A stretch of 64,000 nucleotides of DNA from Eutrigla gurnardus (Eukaryota > Chordata > Actinopteri > Perciformes > Triglidae), in NCBI GenBank assembly GCA_963514095.1, contig OY741273.1, forward strand, positions 2,628,501-2,692,500, read 5' to 3'. Both the position numbers and the translations under genes were made by a program. Of this stretch, positions 19,927 through 34,278 are shown piece by piece. Below the pieces are notes generated by a model. It saw only the letters and a program-made list of their open reading frames with translations. It searched no databases and was not told where the DNA came from. The first letter of the stretch is position 1; every line of letters begins with the position of its first letter.

Positions 19927-22900
19927 TTAAAAATGGTTAAAAACCCAAGGTATAAAGGACAGCTGCTTTAATGTATAAGGTTGCCACAGATTACTCATAT
20001 GTCTCAGACTATATCTCTGACTCCTTCTTAGTGTCTCCAGACCTGTTTTAAATAGACTGCTCTGTTTAAACAGTCAAGATTTATGGTCTATGCTATTGAA
20101 AAAGTGCACTTTTATTTAGGGAACCAGGAGAAATGGAGAATCAGTTACCTCTATGCAGCGTACTTACACTGCATTACACAAACTATGAAGCACATTAATG
20201 GAAATGTGACCAGTCAGAGTGTGCAGTGACTTGACGCAGTACAGGCCTGTCATACATCGTGATGTCATTTCCTTTCCTGGGGGCTGCAGATCCATCTCTA
20301 GGTCAACTATCATCTGTGTGGGTCACTGAGGGCTTTCTGCTATTCAACTCCACTCTGCTGCCCAGCGTACTGACTCGGCCGGCTCCACTCACTCCCACCT
20401 CCATAGATGCACCTTATAGCGCACCAGAAGCTTCAGCACTAATGGAATACACTGCTGGGACACGGAGTGCTGGGCCATAAAAGGACTCTTTCTAAATGTA
20501 AGTGATCCTCCAGAGCAGATTGAGGTGGTTTTACTGGAAAAGGCTTTGCTTACGCACTAGATAGCAGGTACAACACTGGATTAAATGATGCTGACATGCT
20601 TTAGTGTTTCTTTGGTGAGCCTCTATAGGTCAAACTGAGATTTATCTGGTGACAATATAGAGAAGGCACACACACACATAAACCCGAGTAAAGCTTTCGC
20701 CCAAATGTACTCATGCCTGCGGAATCATTTTGCCTATTCTTGTGAGGAGAGGATCTGGCGTATGCCCGCTGACACTTTTGCAAATGAACACCCAGAGTGG
20801 TCAAAACAGGGCGTCACTTCCAGTTGGGAGTTACTGAGCTGACTGTGTGCAGGCTTCTGGAACGATAACTGACAGAAAGTGACGTGATGCTGCGTTATGC
20901 AGCCAGTTTGAGTTCTGCAGGGCTCTAATGCCGATGCTCTGTGATGCCTCGCTGTGTGAACTGCTTCTACGTGGAGCCTGAAGTGAATGAGCGTGCAGGC
21001 AGACGGGCACTTCACCTGCTGATGAGAGACCATATAAGGCAGCAGTCTGAAGGAATGCACCGCAGAGCGAGTGCCAGTTAACCAAGAGCCCCTACAAGTC
21101 ACACAAACACTCACACATGCATACACACTTTCCCTATGAAGTTGATAGCATCTCTCAGATGGGGAGGTTGTGTTTAAAGACTCGCTGCCTCACTGTACAG
21201 TTTGACAGCAGAACGACTCTGAAAGAGTCCTCCAGAGACGAATGCTTGCTATAAATCAAGCTTACATAAGCGCCTAGTGTGCAATTAGACAGCCTCATAA
21301 AGCATGTCGTACTCCACCACGCAAGAGCATTACTGTAATGTTCCAAAGTAATCTGACATTTAACGATCCCAAATCGCCAAAGAGCTGCAAAACAAAGACA
21401 AGATGCAGCAGCAATGAGGTGCAGTGTGTATCGTCTGAAGATGAACTCGCCTCCAGCAGCCGTGCTGTCTTGTATACTTTGAGTCACCAGCCGTGGCATT
21501 TATTACATCATTAATGTCTGTTTTCAAGTTTCTTGGCAAAGTTTGGTATTACACTAGACAATATTTCTATCGGCCTGAAGCCGAAATGGAAAAGAACACG
21601 CCGTCCAACCTGAGACGTCATCGATTTCCCCCATTCGTCTAAATGAAATGTGGCAGGCAGAGAAAGTAGCATGGCATCATCTCATCAAACAGGAAGTGAC
21701 GACACGTTATAACCCTGTACAGTACCAAACAGAACCAAACTGCAGACGGACCAAATTAGCCTGTAGCCAGTGAACATGGTGGATTATTTCGCAGCTACAG
21801 GTATTGGTGTTGGTGGAGATCAAAGCAGATTAAAGAAAGTGAATATTGGACTTACAGTTGCTACACATCTCCTAATGAATATCTGCTAGAGGTGCAATAG
21901 ATCACTGTCTGCTAATGCATTCACCATATCAGCTTCAGAGGGAGATACTATGTCAGTGTTGAGGTTACAGCTAGTTCCACTGCCCCCAGGTGGCCAAGAA
22001 ATGAATTATTTAATGCAGCTTTAAAGAACTACCTGCGACACTGCAATGGAGTTGAAATGGATTCATATCAGTCACCACTCACAATGTTAAACTTTCACTG
22101 AAATCCAGTATCACTAAATTGGTGTTACTCATTTTACAGAAAGCACATTGAAACTTAATTAGTCATTTCTGACAAGAAAGGAAATGAGAAAAAAAGATGG
22201 AAATGTGAAAACAATGGCCATTATGAAAGCTACAGGAGACCGCAGCAACGACTCACATCTTCTCCCAGACGGAACGCTGCAGGGTTAATGCTGAAGACGT
22301 ACGGCTCCTGTCTGCAAAACGGTGTGTAAAAACACTGGAACACATGGAAGTATTTCCCTGAGAAAACAACGGCCGAACCCTGAGAGCCACTCAGAGACTC
22401 CCTGCCCGCTGACTGTAGGTCAGTTACAAGAAGCTGCTTCAAATGGATTCTTTTAAAACAATCAATCTGCGTCACACAAGCTCGAGAGGAAATATGTGGC
22501 GTCGATGCAGAGTCACGCAGCAGGACCCCCAGCTTCTGTTTGTGAGAGCTCGGCTTTTAGAGACGGAAGCCGCCTGCCAGGATTTCAACAGGAAGTCATC
22601 CACGCTGTAGGTCAGGGGTTCCCAAAATACCAGCGCCAGAGACTGGCGACCCCCACTAACCTTGAGGTGACTGAAACATAAGAAAGAACTAATATGTGTA
22701 TCCAAACACGGGCATGATATGATTTTACTAGGGTGTAACAATACGTTTTTAATACAATACGTATCATTTTCTCTGGTTCCAATATGATTCAAGGACGATG
22801 TTTGGCTTTCTAGAACGATACGATATGATTCAATTAATTGAAATCGATACAGTAACTTTTATTTTTCAAAAATTCAACCAGTGTGACTGTGAAAAAAGTC

Positions 22901-23479
22901 CCTGGATGGATACTGGACAGTGCAGGTGAAGATTCCTCGAACTATTTCTTGTAAGGGAACGGGCAGGGGTAAAATAATTATGGATATAAAACAAGGAAAC
23001 AACTATAAATGGCAAATAAATTCACCTTGTATTGAAATATAATGTGCTCTTTTTGTATTGAAAAAGGAGAACAGACCACACACCTGTCCCAGTACCGGTT
23101 GTGTTTCTGGAGCTTTTTAACGATTCTGAACGACGACGCTCCGACAGTAAAGGCAATGTTCCCAGCCTGGCTCTGGCCGTACTGCACGTGGCGAACCGGA
23201 GACCGGATCAAACGACCGCCTGGTTGGTGACACCGGCTCGGACTGAGATGGTGAGACAGGACCGGTATCTTACGGGAGGGGAGACAGTGAGACAGGCGGT
23301 GTCTTACAGGAGGGGAGACAGGTGTTACGGGCACAGCAACTTTCTGTATGAAAAAACGATCGGCAGTTGTCTTCATTTTTGACGCTCAAGTCACTCCGCC
23401 TGATTACTTTTCCTCACAAACATTTACAGAAGAAGAGACCGGGGTCAGGGCCAATCAGAGACCGAGGCCTGCCCATACT
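19927..23479. other. Intergenic, no gene recognised
   Basis: No convincing exon or gene. 22614 starts a CAGGGGTTCCCAAA hAT-like end. 22735-22860 is a degenerate 'acgatacgatatgattcaat' type repeat. Confidence 0.35.
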
Positions 23480-23675
23480 CAGCCTCTGATTGGCAGGTCA
23501 CCCTGGACAGGTCTCCAGACTATCACAGGGCTGACACGTAGAAAAAGATAACGGTTCACATTCACATTGACACCTTGAGGACATTTGGAGTCATCAAAGA
23601 ACCTGCATGTCTTTACAATGTGGGAGGAAGCCGGAGAACCCAGGGAGAACCCGGAGAGAACCCACAAAACATTCA
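23480..23675 (-). repeat. tRNA-like dispersed repeat, reverse partial copy
   Basis: Read on the minus strand it has the order of the family: 'gggttctctccgggttctcc', 'cccacattgtaaagacatgc', then 'ctgtgatagtctggagacct'. It contains a single, unexpanded version of the segment that forms the minisatellites at 12780 and 26567. Confidence 0.7.
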
Positions 23676-23707
23676 ATGTCAGTTGCTTTACTACCTCAGA
23701 AAAACTT

Positions 23708-23832
23708 TACAAATCATGAGTTTATGGTCTCGATCTCTAGTTTCAAGTCTTCTTCAATCCAGCATGATGTTCATTTAGTACATTATGGTCCATTTAGAGT
23801 GCACCAGACCAGGAAGCAGGGGATGCTTTAGC
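23708..23832 (+). repeat. Dispersed repeat family R, partial copy 2
   Basis: Shares 'agtttcaagtcttcttcaat', 'ccagcatgatgttcatttag' and 'aagcaggggatgcttta' with copy 1. Confidence 0.8.
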
Positions 23833-24009
23833 ATACCAATGTTACAATCATGTACATGAGGTCTGTGAAAGAACAGCCTTGCCACATTAACGGCACACTG
23901 CTTCTTGATAGGAACATCGTTCCTGAGCACTGTCGCTGTAACGCTTGCCCCTGGGTGATGTTGGGACTTGGAAATTGTATTGACTCTGGAAATTTTGAGC
24001 GTATTCTAG

Positions 24010-24092
24010 TCCTGCTCATATGTTAAGTGTCCTGAGATGACTTCTATTGTGATTTGACACTATAAATAAAATTGAATTGAATTGAATTGAGC
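24010..24092 (+). repeat. Probable LINE 3' tail with (TTGAA)n
   Basis: 'cctgagatgacttctattgt', then 'ctataaataaaattgaattg' repeats. This is the common 3' end of fish L2-like non-LTR elements. No RT frame was confirmed upstream, although a DVMVDFCRTK-like peptide near 24520 (separate) may be RT debris. Confidence 0.55.
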
Positions 24093-26566
24093 ACTCGGCT
24101 ACAAAAAGGCAGCACAGAACCGACACACTGCTGGATTGATGGAAGGCACACTCCAAAAACAAAGCATCATCACCTAATTGCAGACACATTGGTGAAAAAC
24201 AGAGAAATGATTTAAAATGCAACATCATGATCAGACACACAACCGCAACAACAGGGATTGTGCAGGAAAAGCATGGCCTTCGATTTAATTAGGCACATGA
24301 TCCTTTGGGCTTTTCTGTCAATCTGATGTTGGAGGTGCAGAAATTGAAATGATGCAAGGTCCCGTCTAATGAAAATTATAAGAAAAGCTTTGGTTTGGCT
24401 GCAGTCATGTTAATGTGGGCAGTCATCACATAGGCCCCAGGGACCTCCAGTGACACGCTCATGGCCACGAAGGTGAACTCTGGATGGCACTTTCTGTTCA
24501 CCCTGAACAAGCCAAGGATGTGATGGTGGACTTCTGCAGGACTAAACCTCCTCCGTCTCCTGATTATCTGATCTGAAACTTGGACAACCTGGTCACAAAT
24601 ATGATTTCATTTCCAAGGTTGGAACTGACATTAAAAAAGGAATAAAGGCTTTCAAGAGTTCATATGATGAACAGATTTCTGAATTATTTGAGTTGAATCA
24701 TCAGAGCTCTTCTTTTCTTTTCGGACATGTTATGTAATATTATGACTGTTGTTTGAATTCGTTTTTTTGCTGTTACTTTTCATTTTATTTCTTTTAGTTC
24801 AAAATGTAAGATAGGCATATCATTTGTTTCATAGACTGCTGAATTGTGCGTCACTTTAAATGTTTAAGAATGAATTGTGGGCTGGCGTAATCTCCTTTCC
24901 TTTGGTAAAGGATGGTCCAGTGTTTTCTCTGCTAAAGGAGATGCATTGAAGCACCTTTCAAACAGATCCTTTCATGGCTGCCACATAGATCAGCAGGTAG
25001 GAACCTTCTGACTGCAGCCAGAACAGGGCTGTGTCTGATATCATTCCCTACTCCCTATATAGGGGAGTTCTATGTCCAGCACTATAGTATAGTGGACTGA
25101 AAAGGCAAAATGAAAAAAACACTTTCGGACACTACGTTGATGACGTTGTCACGACGCATAATCAATATGTGTCAGATTCCGCCAACGGCTCTCAAGTCTC
25201 ACACACTCACACGCAGAGAAATTACCAGGATAATAATTTTTTTAATACATATTCGTTGTAAAAATGTACAAAACCGCCCTCACGCCCCTCCCCTCTACCA
25301 CCGAGCTCCTCCCTGCCTCCCACTGAGTGCTCGTCAGTGCGCGTGCACCAGATTCTGTGAACGCGCCCGTGTCTTCTCATCGATAAACGGCATGGAGTAC
25401 ACGCTACACAGAGGTACGCTGGCTAACTTACTCATAGATAGCAACTGCTACGTCATGTAGCGTATGCCTAGCTTGAGGCGTGTGCCTGTGATATTGTAAC
25501 ATGCATGAGGGCACCAACTGTGAACTGCTGAGTGGACAGGATGATACGTGCGCGCTGGATTTTTGCAAAACAAACAACAAGCTTTACGTGCACGTAGCAT
25601 CGGAGCATAGTGTCGGCTTCAGTGAATGTGATCAAACAAATGTTGATCTTTAAACTTGAAAATGATTGGATCTCCGTACCCGCCCACATCGCATCGCTAG
25701 TCCTGGCTACATTCCGCTAGAACACATTCACATTCCATTGACAGTTGCTCAGAGATGGGCGAGTAGCAACGTATGTGGACGGGGCTTCAGACCTCGTTAC
25801 AGCTGTGAATGTAGCAGTTAGCCTTGCATTAGCAACTGGCTCAGGGATAATGTTTTTTTATTTTTTTAAACTGGCTCAGTCACACTTAAGGTGGGTTGAT
25901 TTTTAAGGTGGACCAGCACTATTCTACTTCCAGTGACAAGCTGCTCCTCTGAGTCAGTTTGAGCTTTAATATTTCTTTGAACTGTGTAACTGACAGCAGG
26001 TTAAACAGTTAAGTATTTATATCTCTACTGCAAACTCTACTGTTTGTATCAGGAAAACACAAAGTTGAATGTTTTCAAAGTTATTGTTAGAACTGTTATG
26101 GTATTACTAAGTATCAGTACTCTGTATCAACAAGTATTGACATTTCAATATTACTCAGTCTGATAAAAAAAAGTGCTATCCGTGCATATTTGTAGAGGCT
26201 TCACATTCTGATGCATATACACCTTCTGCCATTTATCTTTCCATTCCCACAACAATGCAGAGCAAATGGGAATACATTATTTACATATATTTACAAATAG
26301 TGATTAACCGTGATTAATCCACAGCTACCTTGTGATTAATCTGATTGACGGCCCTAATATTTAACAATTACTTTCAAGCAGACATATAGTAATTAGAATT
26401 GTGTTGATATATGTGTGTGGACAGTAATAATAATTTAATGGTATTTTTATTTATTTCAATCAACAAATTTGACAAAAACAAAACTAAAACCACAAATGAA
26501 ATGTAAATACAGCAAACGGTCGAACAGGAAGGAGGAGCTGCTGGACCTGAAGCCAGTCAGTGAACT
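24093..26566. other. Intergenic, no gene recognised
   Basis: Contains degenerate repeat pieces (25040-25130 'ccctactccctatatagggg', 26290-26360 'gtgattaatccacagctacc') and a CpG-richer patch at 25300-25560. No exon with family similarity was recognised. Confidence 0.35.
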
Positions 26567-27448
26567 GTCTGTCTCTACATGTCAGCCCTGTGATAGACTG
26601 GTTACCTGTCTGTCTCTACATGTCAGCCCTGTGATAGACTGGTTACCTGTCTGTCTCTACATGTCAGCCCTGTGATAGACTGGTTACCTGTCTGTCTCTA
26701 CATGTCAGCCCTGTGATAGACTGGTTACCTGTCTGTCTCTACATGTCAGCCCTGTGATAGACTGGTTACCTGTCTGTCTCTACATGTCTCCCTGTGATAG
26801 ACTGGTTACCAGTCTGTCTCTACAAGTCTCCCTGTGATAGACTGGTTACCTGTCTGTCTCTACATGTCTCCCTGTGATAGACTGGTTACCTGTCTGTCTC
26901 TACATGTCAGCCCTGTGATAGACTGGTTACCTGTCTGTCTCTACATGTCTCCCTGTGATAGACCGGTTACCTGTTTGTCTCTACATGTCTCCCTGTGATA
27001 GACTGGTTACCTGTCTGTCTCTACATGTCAGCCCTGTGATAGACTGGTTACCTGTCTGTCTCTACATGTCAGCCCTGTGATAGACTGGTTACCTGTCTGT
27101 CTCTACATGTCTCCCTGTGATAGACCGGTTACCTGTTTGTCTCTACATGTCTCCCTGTGATAGACTGGTTACCTGTCTGTCTCTACATGTCAGCCCTGTG
27201 ATAGACTGGTTACCTGTCTGTCTCTACATGTCAGCCCTGTGATGGACTGGTTACCTGTCTGTCTCTACATGTCTCCCTGTGATAGACTGGTTACCTGTCT
27301 GTCTCTACATGTCAACCCTGTGATAGATTGGTTACCTGTCTGTCTCTACAGCCCTGTGATGGACTGGTTACCTGTCTGTCTCTACATGTCAGCCCTGTGA
27401 TAGATTGGTTACCTGTCTGTCTCTACAGCCCTGTGATAGACTGGTTAC
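26567..27448 (+). repeat. Minisatellite B, 40/41-bp unit, about 22 copies
   Basis: Same unit and same two variants as minisatellite A, with late units missing the 'catgtc' segment ('ctctacagccctgtgatgga'). About 22 occurrences of 'tgtgatagactgg'-type cores were counted by eye. Confidence 0.95.
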
Positions 27449-27530
27449 CTGTCCAGGGTGAACCCTGCCTTCGCCCAATGTCAGCTGGGATAGGCTCCAG
27501 CCCCCCGCGACTGGATGGATGGATGGAAAT
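27449..27530 (+). repeat. Tail of tRNA-like dispersed repeat
   Basis: 'gtccagggtgaaccctgcct', then 'ccaatgtcagctgggatagg' and a short (GGAT)n run: the normal 3' end of the family whose head is seen at 12629. The minisatellite sits between the two parts in the consensus. Confidence 0.8.
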
Positions 27531-29564
27531 AGAGGACACCATAAACTCAGCAGCAGGGCGGATCATCACACATTCTTGCCTCAAGTTTTTAACTTCCAGA
27601 TGATAACCACTTAGATTTTGCACACCTTACTGTTGCACAGTCTCTAATGGCAAACTTTTATAACTTTCATGTTCAGATTTATTTCTGTGGTTATTAAAGC
27701 CCACACATGTGAGGTGCAGCAGCAGTGGTGAGGTATGAGCTGTTGGTTATTCGCTGCAGACCGTCTGGACAGCCCTCTCACATGTTTACCTCCTCTTCCT
27801 TCCTCCATCCACGCACTGCAGGACATCACGTGACTGTAAGGAATTTACACTGGAATGAAGGCTGGATGTTCCATGTCTGGCTGCTCTCTAGAGCAGCTTC
27901 AGTTCTGAGCTGGAGTGGAAAGAATCAAACAGCAAATAAAGGTCTGAGAAGCTCATTAGTATAATACTTGAGGTGGATGAATTGATTTTCTTATTGCTTC
28001 TAGCAGGTATTTGTTACAGTCGAGCTACTGGTGGACAGACATGGGCCGAGCTGTGGAAAAGGGAGAAATCAGCTTAGTCAATACTTTTCAGACGGCTGTC
28101 ATCACTGTTCCTGAATCTTGGAAAATAACGGAACAAACGTATTCACTCTTTGCATAACTGCAATACGTCAGCCACAAGAATGGCCAGCAACATTACCCAG
28201 GTCTCGAAATACAGCGTTTGAATGTCTAACTATTATTTTCAGTGAATACAAAAGCCTAATGAATCTGGCAAGGAAGTGATTTGTGGAATATTCCATTGAA
28301 TCCAACCCCTCCATTGATTGGGAATGTATGACACGGGTATTAGTCATGCAGTGTGTTTTATTTTTCCTGGCAGCACAGCTCAGCGCAGCATTATCACTCT
28401 CCTCACAAACTGCTGTATCCAGTTTGCCTAAAATCCCCCTCCGGCCATGGAAATCCATTAGATAAGCCCAAAATGTAAACAAGTCATAAATGCATCTGCA
28501 AACAAATGTTTGGCTTACAAGGAACAAAGTAAGAGGTCAGCGTTACGCAATGGTGTATGAAGGCAGTGCATGCAGGATGGAGGGGTGAGTAATTCAAATT
28601 CATCCACCTGTCTTTGCCCAACATTTAAACGGCTAATGCTTACAGCCATTTAAAACCGTTCAACAATACGCACACAGAAAAGACAACAGGAAGGTTAGAT
28701 TTGATATTCACTACAAACATTCTGTTCTCTAAATGTAAAGCAATAAGCTGTCAGAGAACTTTCTATGACGGCTGTTCAGTCTCTGTAAATTGGAATAGAC
28801 CAGATCAACCCAAAACCCAGTGTCAGCCACCAACTTCTGTTTTCAGTAATATAAAATAAGTTGATTACCAAACACAGATTCATGCCAGACACCGACATGT
28901 TGTGCCCTTTCAACTAAAGTTTCCTTCATGGTTCTTTGTAAGAACATCTTAAATAATATTTGGATCACTGGTTCAGAGGCGACTGGATGCAGAGAAAGTT
29001 TATCTGACTGCTTGGATTGATTGATCAAATGTGCAGTAATACTAATGCATTGAGCAGCAGGAGATCGCTGAAGCAATCTTTAAATTACCGACAATCAATT
29101 GGAGAAGGAATGTAACACGGACAAGGAAATCACTGCTGCAGGGTTTGTTGGGGTGACTGGGCAGCTGTGGGAAGCCATGCCTCCTCGGGTCACGCCTTCT
29201 CCTCGGAGCTGAAGGCAGCTAGCCAACTGGCAGCTAGCCAACTGGAAGCTGCGTGGCCCTCATTTACAACAGAAACAACACAGTCCAAACTGAGGCTATA
29301 AATGCAGAAAACTGGCAAAAAAAACAACAACAAAAAATTCAATCTGAATAATAATCCAATCCAAACAGCAAATCAATACTTATGGATGTTACAACCCCAA
29401 AGTCATAGGGAAGCAACACAAAGGGCTGAAACAACCATTTTACCAATACAATAACAAAGGTCTGCTGACATCAAATCTTCTCTTTAATCCACACCTGCCT
29501 TTCCTGCAAATCTAACTCTCTTAGTCTTCTTGTTTGTTTATTGAAGTTTGTAGAAAGACATGAA
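27531..29564. other. Intergenic, no gene recognised
   Basis: AT-rich. A short duplication 'cagctagccaactgg' (29216-29246) is the only local structure noticed. Confidence 0.35.
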
Positions 29565-29880
29565 CCTGGTGATTGACAGGTCGCTACCAGACTACCAATG
29601 CTGTTAGCTACTAAGATGACTTCAACACTTAGCTGTAAAGTTGACCTTCAATTATGAAGCTAACTTCGTTAGCAGCTTCACACCAGAATCCACATGGATC
29701 CAGATCCAGGTTAAGGTTTCTGCTCGGGGTGCCGCTCTGCTGCTTGTGTTCATCAGATCCACCCGTCGCTCCTCCACAGTCCAAATATGGTCACTTCCTT
29801 CACTGGTTGCAAAAACGATGGCAACGGCCAAAATGCTTCAAAACTGAAGTCCACAAACCAATGAGTGACATCACCTTCTT
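29565..29880 (+). repeat. Dispersed repeat family R, copy 3 (distal part)
   Basis: Starts 'ggtgattgacaggtcgctac' and continues into 'ttgaccttcaattatgaagc' and 'cacatggatccagatccagg'. This is the part of the family that follows the segment in copy 1; copy 4 at 56021 contains it in reverse order, confirming they are one family. Confidence 0.75.
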
Positions 29881-30619
29881 AAATACAGTCTGTGGTATAG
29901 AGTGTAGAAGAGTCATCTTCGTGGCTCCTCATCATTATTTGGCATATTTGAGTCTCAGAGGGCCAACAATAATGTTTTGTCCCAGATATATCATCCTTTT
30001 TAGGCCCTCAACACATGGTGAGCAGTATGAACTCCACTCATGCTTTGGTCAACACTGAGCATGTGTTGTCTTTGATTTGTAGCTATCAGCATATTAGGAA
30101 AGAGCCCTGTTTCAATGCAATGCCGCTTTAAATGTTGGTGAACTTTCTCATCCATGTTTTTATAAATCTGAAACAGTGTCATCATTTGTAGTTCTGGCAA
30201 TCAGAGAATCAGCCAAAACCATTTGACACAAATTAGATATTATTCAAGTCAGATATTATTCAATGAAGTGTTAGTTCATTTTGAATGAGTTTAAGATTAA
30301 AATTATGGCCAGATCTTATTCAATGCCCTTCAAAAAAACCTTTAAATATTCATTTTAATTGAGCAAGGTAAATAATTTAAATCTAGTGAGTACGTTTAAT
30401 CTGCAATAAAAATAGTCACTGCTGTTAAATTGTCACAACAGCTATTTTCTTGTTCTTTTCATATTTAAAAACACTTTTCTTTGTGATGAGTGTTAATAAA
30501 GTCATGCATTACCAAAAGAGGACATTGTGCTCAATGAACTCCATGTATAGTCAGACACATGCCGCAAAAAAAAACAAAAAAAAAAAAAACATCTTCAGAC
30601 AAGCTTTAGACTTATTCTG
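29881..30619. other. Intergenic, no gene recognised
   Basis: AT-rich DNA; A-rich tract at 30568-30588. Confidence 0.35.
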
Positions 30620-33600
30620 ACATAGTTTTATTTATTTATTTACATTTTATACTTTTACAAAACCGACTCTTTTTAGTAACAGGACTGCAAAGCCAGAACA
30701 CTAGCAAAGATTCAGAACAACCATGAACTCTAAAATACAGAGTGGCCTTGTCAGTTTTGAACAGCCCACCGTGGAATATGATCCAGTTAAAACACTCAAC
30801 ACCACAAACGTCACTTCTCCCCGTACGATGTGCAGCTCGCAGTACTATCTGGGATGTTTTTGTACAGTTTCTCCAAACTACACTTTAAATACAGTATCAA
30901 AGACACAAAATACAACATCTGTCTCAAAGCAGGTTGTAATCAAGTAGCCTACAGTAGAAAGAATATGCAACATAGTATGAGTGTATATACTGTATATTTA
31001 TATATATACACACACTGCAGACAGTCACAAATTGAAGACTACCAAGGCCCCCCATACTCCAAAACTAAGCTGTTCTATTCACATTTAACAAGAATATCCA
31101 AAGATGCCATGAAACAGCAACCATAATACAAAAGTCACCAAAAATATATATGCCATTATGAAGAGCTACCATGTGTTTCTTATATTTTCTGACTTTTAAA
31201 TAAACCTTAAGGACTGGAAAACATATACAACATCGAGTGTACATTGAAAAGGCATGTCCCGTATATAATCAAGATATTTGAAAACATTGCACATAAAAAG
31301 GGTTAACGTACAGAAAGGAAGAGGGCATGCTGAGCGACAGATCAAAGCTACGCTGGATGAGGAACCATCAGCCAAATAAAGCTTTGACAGAAGGCGTCGG
31401 CAACTGAAGACATGCTCTCCACTTCACACAACGATATGAACATGCAACTTTAGAAACAAACAGAAAGGAGCGGAGTAGAACCAGTCGTTTCATATCAAAG
31501 CTTTGTTCCTTGTTTCACAGATCAAATGGCGTCTTGCCTATTCGATTCATCTTCACTCACAGTTCAATTGAAAAAAAATATACATTCTAACACAAATATA
31601 TATATACATACATATATATACACATATATGTATGTATGTATATAGTCAGCATTCCAAAGTCACCATTCCAAAAACAAAATGAAATCTTTGAAAACGACAC
31701 CTGTCAATTTATTGCACACCATTAGTTCACAAAAATATTTTGGGCACTTTTGCGTTTCAACAAACAGCAGCATCTCATTATAAAAAAGTTGTTTGAATAC
31801 AGACACCGAACACAACGGATGAAAAGCATGACGTACAAATGGAGAATAAAAAACATTTTTTTTGTTGTTGTTGTTTTTCTTATTTTGATATTGTGCAACT
31901 AGAGTTAATAGGTCCATTTACTAAGGCTAGCCTCTTAAAATGCACAATATCATACAGTGTTTTTAAGGGGCGAAACAGCAGGACCCCTTTGCTGAATAGC
32001 ATGGACCACTTAGAATGATTATCTCTCTTTTATTATGTGCAATTACTGATTGCCTTGGCAAATCCCCAATGAGACAGAGAACATTTGGTCCTGTAGGAAA
32101 AAAGCATGATTTGTACCCGGATAAAAAGGGCAAATGGCACAACTTTGAAAAAAGTGGCTGCAGGGTGACGAAGCTCTTATTAAGACAGCTCTCAGTGAAT
32201 TTCAGTGACCAGGGTTATGTTGATGCCCTCATCACAGCAATAGTCATCTTTACATTTACAATCAACCCTGTGTGTGAGGCGTTACATCCTGCTGTGGTAA
32301 TCCTTAATGTCGGCTGTTTGTACTACTTTCAGAGGGAGACAGCAAAGGAACAATACACACCATACCCAGTCACAGTCAGTAGCATTCAACTCATGAATTA
32401 TTACCACGGGTGTCATTGTCTTCCCAAAATTCAGGCACGACAACGTCCGAGTAGACAATTACAGCCACGTTGGCACAACAAGGTAACAGGAGTTGGAAGT
32501 CTGACCCCAAATCTGCATTGAAAACCTACCAAACTGTGCTCAATCAGTTTCAAGGTAAAGGAAAAAGCTCTCTGCTAACACAACGCATTCATCATTTAGA
32601 ATGATTCAACTCACAGTATTTGGACACACTCATTTACATGCTTTTAAAGCATTATCATCACATACCACCCGACCAGCTGGTAATCTGCTCTGACTGTAAA
32701 CTGGCCATCACAGATAGCAATCATCATCTGTCTGCATCACTTCCTGCTTCCTGCACACATAGGTTTATTTGACTTTGAGTCAGGGAATTCTTCACAATGC
32801 ACTCTTCTCTCTTTGTGACAACTTAGGAGAAGAACGAAACAGACTGCTGGTGGTTAATCAACACTTCTACTTAATATTCTTGGTATATTACTAACAAAGC
32901 ATAAAAAAAACACAATTGTGTTGTACCTAACAGTCATGCATTATCCTAGAATATCAGCAGTGTACCTGTTGGTAACAGAACGCCCAGAACTTGAACCCAC
33001 GTGAATTATTAATACTTACAGGGACGACTGCCATCGGACAATTAGACGTTCAACTGGGATGAAATGCTACATTTCCATATCTTAGGAGCCATTTGAGAAT
33101 ACAACTCTGCAGTGATGAGAAAACCTTGAAACTCCAAATTTGGAATTTGTGTTTTAGTCTTATTTTGTCATTTACTTTACTTGTGCTGATCCAAGTTTTA
33201 CTGAACTACCAGCATGTCGTTGCCGCTTCTTGGAGACTCAAGGTTTGATTTAAAAAGTGTTCATTGAAAATAAAATAAAAATTTTAATTGGTCAGAAAAG
33301 GTATATACTGCACAAACATCTGAAGGGAATACTCTGTTAATATAATTTCAAGTTTTAAACATTTAAAAATGAAATGTACTGTGTTCATATAGATTAAAAA
33401 AGAAAGAAATGCACATACACACACCTGACATATCATATTTCACAACATCCAACATACACAGCATTCAAATAGTAAAACTACAGTACAAGCAATTGCAGTA
33501 TAGATAATATTGACATTGAACAGTTTGCCTACAGCGACAGCACTGAAGGAATAACACAGTCTGTCCCAACAAACAGCAGTATCACCACAAATGAAATACG

Positions 33601-34278
33601 ATGGGGCTTTTTCTTCAGCTCAACTTGCAAAGACGTGATTTGTCCCTGTTCTCTTCTCTACACGTTGCTTCGTTACAATGCAAACTCTCAGGCACTTTCC
33701 AAAAGTGGGGCAAGGCTTGGATTTAAAAGACCTCAAATTGGCTAAGACAGAAATGACTTTAGCTAGTGCTGCATTCACGTCAAATGGGAAACAACGGCCT
33801 TCCTGAAAGTGACAATTCAAACATTCGGTTTACTTGCTTCACGGGCAAAAAATACCATTTTGAAAGTGGTTGGACCACTGGTCCACCACCCCCACTGGTC
33901 CACCACCACCTCTGGTCCACCACCACCTCTGGTCCACCACCACCAATGGTGGACTGAACTCGGATCTTATGACCAACTGAAATCTCATGTCACCCACACA
34001 GAAATCACTCCAGTCATGTTTGGGAGGGGAAATCATTTCAAAGACCCCCCCCCCCAAAAAAAAACAACCTCCAAAAATTGCTACGTGTGAAATAAATCAG
34101 CAAGGCAACAGAACTCTTCTGGAAACTTCCATCATGGCGTCTCGTTGGCTTCACATGATGACGTTTCAACATGTGCACATGTCAACGTTATCCTTTTTAG
34201 CCGCCGAGGCATTCCAACAGATATTCCCATATGACATGACTGCAAAATAAGACATGATGGACACGTAGAAGGCTTGGA
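30620..34278 (-). other. zbtb44: Presumed long 3' UTR of zbtb44 (extent uncertain)
   Basis: Downstream of the zbtb44 stop on the minus strand. AT-rich, with several AATAAA signals on that strand, for example the triple AATAAA run near 30627-30650 and others near 31710 and 32028. No coding family is recognised. The 168-codon plus-strand frame at 32015-32521 has no motifs. Where the transcript ends cannot be decided from sequence alone. A (TA)n/(CATA)n run lies at 31590-31642 and a short GGTCCACCACC repeat at 33885-33950. Confidence 0.4.

Noticed and set aside
26567..27448. Regular repeat array that might suggest a CRISPR
   Set aside because: Units are contiguous with no unique spacers, the genome is a vertebrate, and the unit comes from a dispersed repeat.
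32015..32521. 168-codon plus-strand frame downstream of zbtb44
   Set aside because: No recognisable motif and antisense to the presumed 3' UTR; a chance open frame is more likely.
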